Assembly: GCF_001297705.1 (NCBI RefSeq)
Contig: NZ_LIRF01000005.1
Span: 434,001 to 498,000 of the forward strand
Direction: 5' to 3'
DNA length: 64,000 nucleotides
Origin: Chryseobacterium sp. ERMR1:04
Lineage (GTDB): Bacteria > Bacteroidota > Bacteroidia > Flavobacteriales > Weeksellaceae
This document shows, piece by piece, positions 26,925 through 34,374 of this stretch. The notes beneath the pieces were generated by a model. That model did not search any database. It saw only the letters and a list, made by a program, of their open reading frames with translations, and was not told where the DNA came from. Position 1 is the first letter of the stretch. Each line of letters opens with the position of its first letter. Position numbers and translations under genes: made by a program.

Positions 26925-27273
26925 TTCGTTTAAATTTTGATGGTTGATGTTTTTTTATGAATAGCGCATCATTTTATAGGATGATAGGTTGTTCATTGAC
27001 TCTAATTATCAATTTTTGTTTATTCAAAAGTAGAGCGTTGAAATCGTTTTAATTTCAGTATTTATACTTAATTTATATTTGGTGAATGTTATTTAAAATG
27101 AGTCTAGATAAGGTTTGTGTTCAATTTTTAGTACAATTTTCAAGGATAAATAACTGAGCAAAAAAGATGAAAGGATTAGCAAAACTTTTAATTGCAGAAA
27201 GGTTTTTATGGATGATAATGTTTATTGTCTCATTTGTAGAAAATAAGTAAATTGGCTGAAAGAATATTTATAT
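26925..27273. other. Intergenic region between divergent genes
   Basis: This AT-rich region holds the promoters for the minus-strand oxidoreductase cluster and the GH88 gene. Apart from the -7-like box at 27025-27032 I see no repeat, hairpin or further gene. Confidence 0.4.
27025..27032 (-). promoter_or_regulatory. Candidate -7 box for the oxidoreductase cluster
   Basis: On the minus strand the sequence reads TACTTTTG, an exact TAnnTTTG match. It would give a leader of about 90 bases before the start at 26924. No convincing -33 TTG is present. Confidence 0.4.
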
Positions 27274-28464
27274 ATGATTTTACAAAAACTAAGCATCATC
27301 ATTATTACCACTTTTTGCCTTGCTGCTACGGCACAGACAGGCAAAAAGCAAATGTCCAAACTCATTCATGATGAATTTCAGTTTGCAGAAAAGCAGTATA
27401 AATATTTAATGAAAGCCATTCCGCAGGATAAGATGCCGCAATCTTACAAAGCTTCAGAAGGGAAGGTTATTACCAAAGATATCAGTTGGTGGTGCTCCGG
27501 TTTTTATCCGGGTTCTTTGTGGATGATTTATGAGCAAACGAAAGATTTAGAGATCAAAAAAGAAGCAGAAAGAACATTGTCATTAATAGAATCCAACAAA
27601 ACATTTACCCGAGATCATGATCTTGGTTTTATGATGTTTTGCAGTTTTGGAAATGCTTACAGAATTACAAAAGATCCAAAGTATAAAGAGATCATTTTAA
27701 CTTCAGCTGAGTCTCTTTCTACAAGATTTCGACCGGGAATGCAGGCAATTTTGTCTTGGGATAAAATGGCAGATTTCAAAGGTCCGGTTATTATTGATAA
27801 TATGATGAATCTGGAAATGTTGGTTTGGGCATCCCAAAACGGAGGCAACAAAAAGACAGAAGAAATTGCGATTGCTCATGCCAATACTACGATGAAAAAC
27901 CATTTTCGCCCCGATTACAGTTCGTATCATGTCATTGATTATGATATTAATTCAGGAAAGGTTTTAAGCAAAAAAACATTTCAAGGGTATTCAGATTCTT
28001 CGGCTTGGGCAAGAGGGCAGGGTTGGGCATTGTATGGATATACGATGATGTACAGATTGACCAAAGATGAAAAATATTTAAGTCAGGCCCGAAATATTGC
28101 GAAATTTATTCTTAATAATCCCACGTTACCCGAAGATAAAATTCCATATTGGGATTTTAATGATCCTAATATTCCAAACGTTCCAAGAGATGCTTCTGCG
28201 GCAGCTATTATTTCTTCTGCTTTACTGGAATTAGGGCAATATACGAAAGGAGAGGAAAAGAAAAATTACATAGAAGTAGCCAAAAAAATGCTGACTAATT
28301 TATCAAGCGAAAAATATCAGACAAAATTAGGGGAAAATGGAGGTTTTTTATTGATGCACAGCACAGGCGGATTACCGCTAAACTCTGAGATTGATGTTCC
28401 GTTGATCTATGCAGATTATTATTTTCTGGAAGCGTTGAAAAGATATAAAGATTGGTATTTGTAA
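27274..28464 (+). CDS. Glycoside hydrolase family 88 (unsaturated glucuronyl hydrolase)
   Basis: This 396-residue exported enzyme removes 4,5-unsaturated uronic acids from oligosaccharides made by polysaccharide lyases. A signal peptide covers about 1-20 (ending A-T-A-Q). The alpha/alpha-barrel motifs S-W-W-C-S-G-F-Y-P-G, D114-H-D116-L-G-F-M-M-F and I-I-D175-N-M-M-N-L-E are present; two Asp residues in these positions are catalytic in the family. S-S-A-W-A-R-G-Q-G-W-A-L-Y-G and a D-A-S-A-A-A-I segment follow. No polysaccharide lyase lies next to it, so its substrate (for example glycosaminoglycan, ulvan or rhamnogalacturonan products) is open. Confidence 0.9.
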   Translation: MILQKLSIIIITTFCLAATAQTGKKQMSKLIHDEFQFAEKQYKYLMKAIPQDKMPQSYKASEGKVITKDISWWCSGFYPGSLWMIYEQTKDLEIKKEAERTLSLIESNKTFTRDHDLGFMMFCSFGNAYRITKDPKYKEIILTSAESLSTRFRPGMQAILSWDKMADFKGPVIIDNMMNLEMLVWASQNGGNKKTEEIAIAHANTTMKNHFRPDYSSYHVIDYDINSGKVLSKKTFQGYSDSSAWARGQGWALYGYTMMYRLTKDEKYLSQARNIAKFILNNPTLPEDKIPYWDFNDPNIPNVPRDASAAAIISSALLELGQYTKGEEKKNYIEVAKKMLTNLSSEKYQTKLGENGGFLLMHSTGGLPLNSEIDVPLIYADYYFLEALKRYKDWYL

Positions 28465-28560
28465 GGTTTACTTGGTAATTTAGATGTAGCCACAAACTTC
28501 TTTTTAATAGCCCGCTAAAATATATTCACAAATACAGCTAACTTTTCTTTAACAGTATTT

Positions 28561-28640
28561 TTGTCATTCCGGAGGAATCTAAACTTAGCTGTCAAAATGC
28601 TATATTTCCAAATTGTGTATAGATTCTTTTAGAATGACAA
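28561..28640. repeat. Extragenic inverted repeat, TTGTCATTC...GAATGACAA type
   Basis: TTGTCATTC and GAATCTA on the left (28561-28581) face TAGATTC and GAATGACAA on the right (28620-28640), an 80-bp element with long imperfect arms. A possibly related remnant TTGTCATGCTGGAAGCATCT is at about 20757-20776. It lies between the GH88 and TetR genes. Confidence 0.6.
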
Positions 28641-28683
28641 TCACTGAATAGTTAAAAATATATTAATTTTCGACTGTATTTTA

Positions 28684-28698
28684 TTTTTAGTCTAAAAA
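28684..28698. promoter_or_regulatory. Palindromic operator upstream of the TetR gene
   Basis: TTTTTAG-T-CTAAAAA is a perfect palindrome with a single central base, placed just upstream of the -7 box. A second copy (ATTTTAG-T-CTAAAAA) precedes the MFS gene at 29360-29374. Both are preceded by TTTTCGAC at the same distance (10 bp), so this is probably the binding site of the TetR regulator. Confidence 0.65.
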
Positions 28699-28703
28699 AG
28701 TTG

Positions 28704-28711
28704 TAGATTTG
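28704..28711 (+). promoter_or_regulatory. Promoter -7 box of the TetR gene
   Basis: TAGATTTG matches TAnnTTTG and lies 17 bp before the ATG at 28728, five bases after the palindromic operator. Repressor binding there would overlap RNA polymerase. Confidence 0.55.
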
Positions 28712-28727
28712 CATTAGAAATTAATTA

Positions 28728-29327
28728 ATGGCTAACGAAAATTTTAAAACTCAGGTAATTACCGCTGCACAAAAACTTTTTCAGGAACGTGGATTGGGGA
28801 TGGTAACGATGGAAGATGTTGCTAAGGCTGTGGGAAAGGGGAAAAGTACGCTGTATTATTATTTTAAAAGTAAAGAAGAAATTTTTAATGCCGTACTGGA
28901 TTCCGAAATTAGTGATGTGGTAGTGGAAACATTAAAAAGACTGAGCCTACATGATATTTTCCTAGACAAGTTGAAAGCTTTTGCACATACAAAATTTGAG
29001 ATGGTTCAAAAAAGAAAATCATTGTATAAAGCCATGGAAGCCGGAATGGATGCTGAAGCATTTTCCCAATATATGGAAGCGAAGAAGCAGATTCATCAAA
29101 AGTATTTGCAGAAAGAGATCCTGATTTTGCAACAAGTATTCTTTAATGCAATGCAACGAAATGAAATTCCTGAAATGGATTTAGATCAAACCGAAAAAAA
29201 GATATTCCTGTTTCTTTCATCTATAAGAGGGATCAATAGAGAGTTTGTTGTTCATGGAAATCCGGACGATGATGGAAAAGATACCCTAGACTTGTTCTGC
29301 GAATTGTATTATCGGGGAATTGGATAA
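28728..29327 (+). CDS. TetR/AcrR-family transcriptional regulator
   Basis: This 199-residue regulator has an N-terminal TetR helix-turn-helix (about residues 8-55; M-V-T-M-E-D-V-A-K-A-V-G-K-G-K-S-T-L-Y-Y and F-K-S-K-E-E-I-F). The variable C-terminal helical ligand domain is longer than 140 residues. It is the first gene of an operon with the MFS transporter and the isochorismatase-like gene. The palindromic site before both its own gene and the MFS gene suggests autoregulation and control of export. The inducing ligand is unknown, but is probably a hydrophobic compound exported by the MFS protein. Confidence 0.92.
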   Translation: MANENFKTQVITAAQKLFQERGLGMVTMEDVAKAVGKGKSTLYYYFKSKEEIFNAVLDSEISDVVVETLKRLSLHDIFLDKLKAFAHTKFEMVQKRKSLYKAMEAGMDAEAFSQYMEAKKQIHQKYLQKEILILQQVFFNAMQRNEIPEMDLDQTEKKIFLFLSSIRGINREFVVHGNPDDDGKDTLDLFCELYYRGIG

Positions 29328-29359
29328 TATTTTTTTAATTTATTTTCGACCGATTTTTA

Positions 29360-29374
29360 ATTTTAGTCTAAAAA
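29360..29374. promoter_or_regulatory. Second copy of the TetR-linked palindrome, upstream of the MFS gene
   Basis: ATTTTAG-T-CTAAAAA matches the site at 28684-28698 except for the first base. It ends 7 bp before the MFS start codon. The upstream TTTTCGAC at 29343-29350 is also shared, giving an approximately 33-bp direct repeat. Confidence 0.6.
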
Positions 29375-29381
29375 ATACACT

Positions 29382-30656
29382 ATGAATTTTGCGAATGCCT
29401 TCAGAGTTTTTAAATCCCGAGATTACCGTCTTTTTTTTACCGGACAACTGATTTCCAGAATAGGAATGTGGATGCAGCGTACCGCCGTAATCTGGGTAAT
29501 CTATAGCATGACGAACTCTGTGTTGATGGTGGGAGTTGCTACTTTTGCAGAACAGTTTCCTTCTTTTTTGCTTTCACCAGCGGGAGGAATTACGGCAGAC
29601 CGTTACAATCGATATAAAATTCTGATGGTCACTCAGCTTGTTTCTGCATTGCAGGCGGTTTTACTAACGGCTTTTTATATGTATGGATACCATTCTGTTG
29701 CTTTGTTATTGGGATTAAGCCTTATGCTTGGGATTGCCAATGCTTACGATATTCCGGCTCGGCAGGCTATGGTAAATGATTTGGTGAAATCTAAAGATGA
29801 TCTGCCGGCTGCCATTGCCATGAATTCTTCACTCAATAATCTTACCCGATTACTAGGCCCTGCCTTAGCAGGAATTGTTATTGCCAACTATGGGGCAGCG
29901 ATATGTTTTGGTAGTAATGCGATAAGTTTTATAGCCGTAATCATTTGTTTAAATATGATTCGTTTTCCGATATACAAAGCTCCTTTGAAGAGGAAAAAAC
30001 CATGGACAGATTTCAAAGAAGGGTTTTATTATATGAAAAAAGAGCCTGAGATTTCAAGAACATTGTTGCTGTGTAGTTTAGTCAGTTTCTTTGTTATTAC
30101 CTATAATACACTGCAGCCCTATTTTGCGAAGACCGTATTTCACGGAGATGCAGCAACATACGGATATATGAATGCAGCAGCAGGATTGGGGGCTTTTACG
30201 AGTACTTTATTCATTGCTTCACAGAAAAAAACAGGGAATTTGAAAAATATCCTGTTTATCAATCTCCTGCTGTTAGGGGCGGGATTAATTGCAATGTCAT
30301 TTGTGAAAGTTTTACCGGTTTTTATCCTGTTCTGCTTTATCTGTGGATTTGGAACAATGTCTATCATGCCCATCTGTAATACCATTATTCAGACGGTTTC
30401 TGTAGCAGAAATGCGTGGTCGGGTTATTGGTTTTTTTGCGATGGCTACGTTGGGAACACTGCCGTTGGGAAGTTTGGTCATTGGATGGCTTTCTAAGTAT
30501 ATAAGCGCCCAACACTGTCAGCTAGGGCAGGGGATTTTATGTCTCATCATAGGCTTGTTTTTCTACCGATTTTTAATGGATAAAAAGAAAATGGAGGTAA
30601 ATGATGAGGTCATTAAGAGTCAGCATCAAGAAGAAATTGTATTAAACCATAAATAA
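29382..30656 (+). CDS. MFS transporter (EntS/MFS_3-type exporter)
   Basis: This 424-residue inner membrane protein has 12 predicted helices. It starts F-K-S-R-D-Y-R-L-F-F-T-G-Q-L-I-S and has the typical G-M-W-M-Q-R-T-A-V-I-W, G-G-I-T-A-D-R-Y-N-R motif A loop and N-A-Y-D-I-P-A-R-Q-A. It belongs to the EntS-like group of drug or siderophore exporters. A C-terminal charged tail of about 25 residues follows the last helix. It is transcribed with the TetR gene upstream and the isochorismatase-like gene 8 bp downstream. Its substrate is not deducible. Confidence 0.9.
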   Translation: MNFANAFRVFKSRDYRLFFTGQLISRIGMWMQRTAVIWVIYSMTNSVLMVGVATFAEQFPSFLLSPAGGITADRYNRYKILMVTQLVSALQAVLLTAFYMYGYHSVALLLGLSLMLGIANAYDIPARQAMVNDLVKSKDDLPAAIAMNSSLNNLTRLLGPALAGIVIANYGAAICFGSNAISFIAVIICLNMIRFPIYKAPLKRKKPWTDFKEGFYYMKKEPEISRTLLLCSLVSFFVITYNTLQPYFAKTVFHGDAATYGYMNAAAGLGAFTSTLFIASQKKTGNLKNILFINLLLLGAGLIAMSFVKVLPVFILFCFICGFGTMSIMPICNTIIQTVSVAEMRGRVIGFFAMATLGTLPLGSLVIGWLSKYISAQHCQLGQGILCLIIGLFFYRFLMDKKKMEVNDEVIKSQHQEEIVLNHK

Positions 30657-30664
30657 TATAAAAA

Positions 30665-31225
30665 ATGCAAAACAAAAATTTCACCGCGTTATTGGTTCTC
30701 GATATGCAGGAACATCTATTGGGAAGATTAGAAGAAAGTGATAAACTTATCGGAGCGGTATCAAAATCCATACAATATGCCCGAGAAAATAAGATTCCCG
30801 TGATCTATGCTGTCGTAGGATTTAGAAAAGGTTTTCCGGAAATAAGTACCCATAATAAAACATTCAGTAATGTACCGCTTGCGTATGAGAAATTAGCGAT
30901 GGAAGATTTTATGAAAATAGCGCCCCAACTGGCTCCTTTAGAAAACGAAGCTGTTGTTATCAAGAAAAGATTCAGTGCTTTCGTAGGCAGTGATTTAGAA
31001 GTTATTTTAAGATCACAAAATCTTAAACATCTTGTAATGTGTGGGGTCGTAACAAGCGGCGTTATTTTGTCTACGGCCTTGGAAGCGGCTGACAAAGATT
31101 ATCAACTTACCATTTTATCGGATGGTTGTTATGATCACCAACCAGACGTTCACCAAATGCTGATGGAAAAAATATTTCCAAGATATGCAGAGATCCAAAC
31201 CTGTGAAGAATGGGTGAATGATTAA
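30665..31225 (+). CDS. Isochorismatase-fold protein lacking the usual catalytic cysteine
   Basis: This 186-residue protein has the cysteine-hydrolase/isochorismatase fold. The catalytic Asp is D13 (L-L-V-L-D-M-Q) and the Lys is K100 or K101 (V-I-K-K-R-F-S-A-F). The nucleophile position in G-V-x-T-x-x-C-V is Gly132 (G-V-V-T-S-G-V-I-L-S-T-A), so the standard amidase mechanism is not possible unless C126, six residues earlier, takes over. It could act as an isochorismatase-type vinyl-ether hydrolase, which does not need the cysteine, or as a non-catalytic protein. It is the last gene of the TetR-MFS operon and has its own terminator. Confidence 0.88.
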   Translation: MQNKNFTALLVLDMQEHLLGRLEESDKLIGAVSKSIQYARENKIPVIYAVVGFRKGFPEISTHNKTFSNVPLAYEKLAMEDFMKIAPQLAPLENEAVVIKKRFSAFVGSDLEVILRSQNLKHLVMCGVVTSGVILSTALEAADKDYQLTILSDGCYDHQPDVHQMLMEKIFPRYAEIQTCEEWVND

Positions 31226-31229
31226 ATGA

Positions 31230-31270
31230 AAATCCCCAATATAAAGCGTATTGGGGATTTTGTATTTTTC
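31230..31270. terminator. Bidirectional terminator
   Basis: AAATCCCCAATA (31230-31241) pairs with TATTGGGGATTT (31249-31260) in a 12-bp perfect stem with a 7-nt loop; a TTTTTC tract follows at about 31265. It lies between the converging isochorismatase-like gene and the lipoprotein gene. Confidence 0.85.
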
Positions 31271-31272
31271 TT

Positions 31273-32499
31273 TTAATAAGAGAAGCTTTGTATCTCTCTC
31301 TCTTTATATTGATCTTTATTAATCGTTTCTTTTTTAACTACTCGCCCAAGTGTATCGAGTGTATAGGTAATAGTTTCTGAATTTGTAAGTTTTTTATCGG
31401 TTTCGTTTTTACCATTTTTTAGTGTGTTCGAAAAACTGAACTTATTAACGATTACATTTATTTCATCTGATTGATAAGAATAATTTCGTTCAATATAGAA
31501 TAATGGGTTTGTAGATGGATCTCTTAACTTTTGCCAGGCTAATTTCTTTTGTTCCTCAATTGTTATAGGCTCCCATTTATCATTAACTAAAATTGAAGCA
31601 TCAAAAATATTATATTCATAATGCTTTTCTTCCACAATCTGTTCTTTATTGTAGGTATAGATTTTTTTCACAAAATGATTAATAATTTTATTAGGATTAT
31701 ATTTATCTATAGTTCCAGTATATTCAATAATGCCTACAAGTTTATTATTAGAATCGTATTGGTATTCTTTTACTGAAGTTTGGTCATTATTATATTTTTT
31801 TTCAATCTGCTTTAGAGAATTGTAGTGGTAGTTTAAAATACTCTTTGATCCATCAGCATCATTTTTTATCTCCTCTTGGGTAACTTGCCCTTCTGTATTA
31901 TACTGAAACTTTGTATGATATTTAGTAGTATTACTTTCAATAATATAGGCATTTTCATCATATTTATTTTCAATAATTATTTCTCCATTTTCTTCAGTTT
32001 TTAAAAGTTGTGCAAATTTGTTATAATAATAAATTACATTGTTTACTTTTACCTTACCATTTTCATCAGGATATTCTCTTTTCTCATTATTAACTAATCC
32101 TAAATCATTAATTCCATTTTCTCTAGAAAAAGTTCCTATACCTGTTCCTACATTTCCCATGGCAAATGTGTAATTTTCCTCTGCTTTTTTAGGAAGGAAA
32201 TATAAAAAATCATTTATTTTAAATAAATTTAATGAATAAGTCAAGTCTGGGAAATAAACTGTATATAGAGCTTTTTTTAAATCAATTGTAAATAATTTAT
32301 TTCCTTCAGGATTATATAAAAAGACTTGATCATTTATCTTTTCAAAGGCGATCTTATGATTCGGAAATTCTTCTTTCATTGTAAGCTGCTTAACGTCAGT
32401 ATTTGTTTCTTTATTGTATGTCTTAGACTGGCAGGATATCATAACTGAGCCTGCAGAAACTAATAGACAAGATATATGGAAGTGGAAGTATGTTTTCAT
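31273..32499 (-). CDS. Lipoprotein with YD-like repeats, possible T6SS immunity or accessory protein
   Basis: This 408-residue predicted lipoprotein has a signal with lipobox V-M-I-S-C23. The body is beta-rich and rich in Tyr, Asn and Lys; Y-x-Y/Y-N-x-x-G-Q-x-T segments (about 195-265; F-Q-Y-N-T-E-G-Q-V-T, Y-Q-Y-D-S-N-N-K-L-V) resemble YD repeats of Rhs-like and MORN-like proteins. It starts 4 bp after the metzincin-like gene of the T6SS island and is the last gene of that unit. A periplasmic or outer-membrane-anchored protein next to a putative secreted toxin is a common place for an immunity protein, but this is an inference. No function is recognised. Confidence 0.7.
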   Translation of the reverse strand: MKTYFHFHISCLLVSAGSVMISCQSKTYNKETNTDVKQLTMKEEFPNHKIAFEKINDQVFLYNPEGNKLFTIDLKKALYTVYFPDLTYSLNLFKINDFLYFLPKKAEENYTFAMGNVGTGIGTFSRENGINDLGLVNNEKREYPDENGKVKVNNVIYYYNKFAQLLKTEENGEIIIENKYDENAYIIESNTTKYHTKFQYNTEGQVTQEEIKNDADGSKSILNYHYNSLKQIEKKYNNDQTSVKEYQYDSNNKLVGIIEYTGTIDKYNPNKIINHFVKKIYTYNKEQIVEEKHYEYNIFDASILVNDKWEPITIEEQKKLAWQKLRDPSTNPLFYIERNYSYQSDEINVIVNKFSFSNTLKNGKNETDKKLTNSETITYTLDTLGRVVKKETINKDQYKEREIQSFSY

Positions 32500-32503
32500 T
32501 ATT

Positions 32504-34363
32504 TTATTTTTTTACTAATTCTATTAAATTAGGATCTTTACTCATAATATCCCATTGAAATTTCCATAAAGCAATCTTATCTTTAATTATAGGCACATCA
32601 TTTTCAGGATTTTTATCTTGATTTATTGGATTATGGTTATAGTCCATGATATTATCCGTTGTGCCTTGGGTAATTTTAATTCCCTCGGTAACCCAAGATC
32701 CATCTCTCTTTAAAAAAGTGTGAGGTAAACTAAAAGTATGCCCTGCCTCATGAATAAAAGTTGACATTCCTGCTTGAGGAGTAAGCATTGCAGTATCTGC
32801 TTCATATGAAACATCCTCTGCTTCACCTCCTAAAATAAGATTTTTTTTGATATCACTTCTGATTCCAAAGGGTATCAAAAACATAATAAGCTCTTTTTTA
32901 TCTTTTGTTTCATTTGATTCAAAGGCATTATTAATTTTACTATTAATTCTTGTAGAATTGGCTTCTTCATTTTTATCATTTACAATATAATGAACATGTC
33001 CTATTTTGGTCAGTTTTAAGTCATCAAAAAAGGAGTCCATCTTTTCAACATCAATTTCTATTTGTTCATAACTAGCAATGTCTTTTTCTTTATAATGTAT
33101 TAATGATTGTGAAAATGTATCGATAATTTTCGGTTTAATTTGATCAATAAGACTTGTATAATTATTCATTGCTTGTACCTGTTCTTTATAAAGATCAGTA
33201 GAAATGATTTGTCTTTTTAAAGATAAGTTTTTTATATCCTGAAGCTTTTTTTCCTGTTTTGTAATGAGGTCTTCGATTTCTTTTGTTCTTACTGTATTTA
33301 CAATTGTCTGTGTTGAACTTTGAAGTGCTCTTAAATTTGCAATTCCTTTTGTTAGATTCTGTTCTTTTTCTAATAATTTTTTGTTTTCTATATAGCCCGA
33401 GGAAGCTCCTGAAAGATACATCTTATCATCATAGCTATCTACATACATCCAACCTTTAAAAAATACTTTTACATACCGTACTACCAAATCATATTCTACT
33501 GAGTTTTTATAAACATTCATAATTCCTAATAGTTCTCCCGGACTTATATAGACTGTTTGAACTGATTGGGGTGGTTTTCCGTTTGCTATCTCTTCCTGTC
33601 TTTTTTTTTCCTCTTCTTTTTCCTCTTCTTTTTCCTCTTCAGACTTCTTATGAAATGTAATGATAATAGAACTATGATCTGTAATGTAATCTAAAAATGT
33701 TATTCTGACAGTTTTAGTAAATTGCTTTTCTGTACTTTTCGAAACTTCAAAACTATTACCACCTTCATCTGTAAATTCTACTTCTATATTTTTCGTCTCG
33801 CAGTTTATATGAATTTTTCCTTCGCTTGGATCTTCAATATAAAAAAATACATCCAGATTATAGCTTTTTGGATTTCCTGATTCATCTTTAGCAAATCCGG
33901 AAAACCATGGAACAAAGTATTCCTGCCCATTAATACTTATTAAGGAGTTCCCTCCATTTTTGCCTGCATTTATATAGCCATTTTCCCTAACTGGTATGTA
34001 TTTTATTATAGAAGAATATTCTGCTTTTAATTTATTTTTTCCACTCAATAATATTTTATCATCATCAAAATTAAAAGGTTCACTGTAGGTTGTTCCATAG
34101 TTTCTTCCTGCATACCAATCAAATCCAAAGTCCGGTTTATTATTATAATTATCTTTTCTCCGAAAAATAGCAAATCCTTTTATTGAATTTTTAACTTTTC
34201 TTTCATCACTAGGAGGTGTATTATAAGTAACACCTTGCTCGTCTCCTTTTTGTTTTACAAACTTTGAGGCTACATTATTTATAAAACTTCCAGCATTATT
34301 TTCGATGTCTTTGCTTACTATCACAGATATCTTTCCTCCTGCTATTTCTATAATATTTCCCAT
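32504..34363 (-). CDS. Putative T6SS-delivered metzincin-like metalloprotease
   Basis: This 619-residue protein directly follows vgrG and has no signal peptide. The N-terminus M-G-N-I-I-E-I-A-G-G-K resembles N-termini of other VgrG-linked proteins in Flavobacteriia (from memory). There are beta-rich segments (about 60-230), a charged low-complexity linker of Glu and Lys (about 240-258), a coiled coil (about 325-400), and a C-terminal protease region. The zinc site is H538-E539-A-G-H542-T-F-S-L-P-H548, an extended HExxHxxxxxH, with a Met-turn-like N-I-M573-D-Y. That pattern fits the metzincin clan. I infer an effector loaded on VgrG and cleaving target proteins; no substrate is known. The AT content is higher than in neighbouring genes. 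Confidence 0.75.
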   Translation of the reverse strand: MGNIIEIAGGKISVIVSKDIENNAGSFINNVASKFVKQKGDEQGVTYNTPPSDERKVKNSIKGFAIFRRKDNYNNKPDFGFDWYAGRNYGTTYSEPFNFDDDKILLSGKNKLKAEYSSIIKYIPVRENGYINAGKNGGNSLISINGQEYFVPWFSGFAKDESGNPKSYNLDVFFYIEDPSEGKIHINCETKNIEVEFTDEGGNSFEVSKSTEKQFTKTVRITFLDYITDHSSIIITFHKKSEEEKEEEKEEEKKRQEEIANGKPPQSVQTVYISPGELLGIMNVYKNSVEYDLVVRYVKVFFKGWMYVDSYDDKMYLSGASSGYIENKKLLEKEQNLTKGIANLRALQSSTQTIVNTVRTKEIEDLITKQEKKLQDIKNLSLKRQIISTDLYKEQVQAMNNYTSLIDQIKPKIIDTFSQSLIHYKEKDIASYEQIEIDVEKMDSFFDDLKLTKIGHVHYIVNDKNEEANSTRINSKINNAFESNETKDKKELIMFLIPFGIRSDIKKNLILGGEAEDVSYEADTAMLTPQAGMSTFIHEAGHTFSLPHTFLKRDGSWVTEGIKITQGTTDNIMDYNHNPINQDKNPENDVPIIKDKIALWKFQWDIMSKDPNLIELVKK

Positions 34364-34374
34364 GATATCAAATT

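Noticed and set aside
30665..31225. Enterobactin-type siderophore locus (EntS-like exporter with isochorismatase)
   Set aside because: No entA, entC, entE or NRPS gene is nearby, and the isochorismatase-like protein lacks the carrier domain of EntB.
31273..32499. Rhs toxin
   Set aside because: The YD-like segments are few, the protein is a lipoprotein and there is no Rhs core or toxin tip.
33600..33650. Simple repeat of TTTTCCTCTTC as a phase-variable tract
   Set aside because: It encodes the Glu/Lys-rich linker of the putative effector; unit length is not uniform and the frame is intact.
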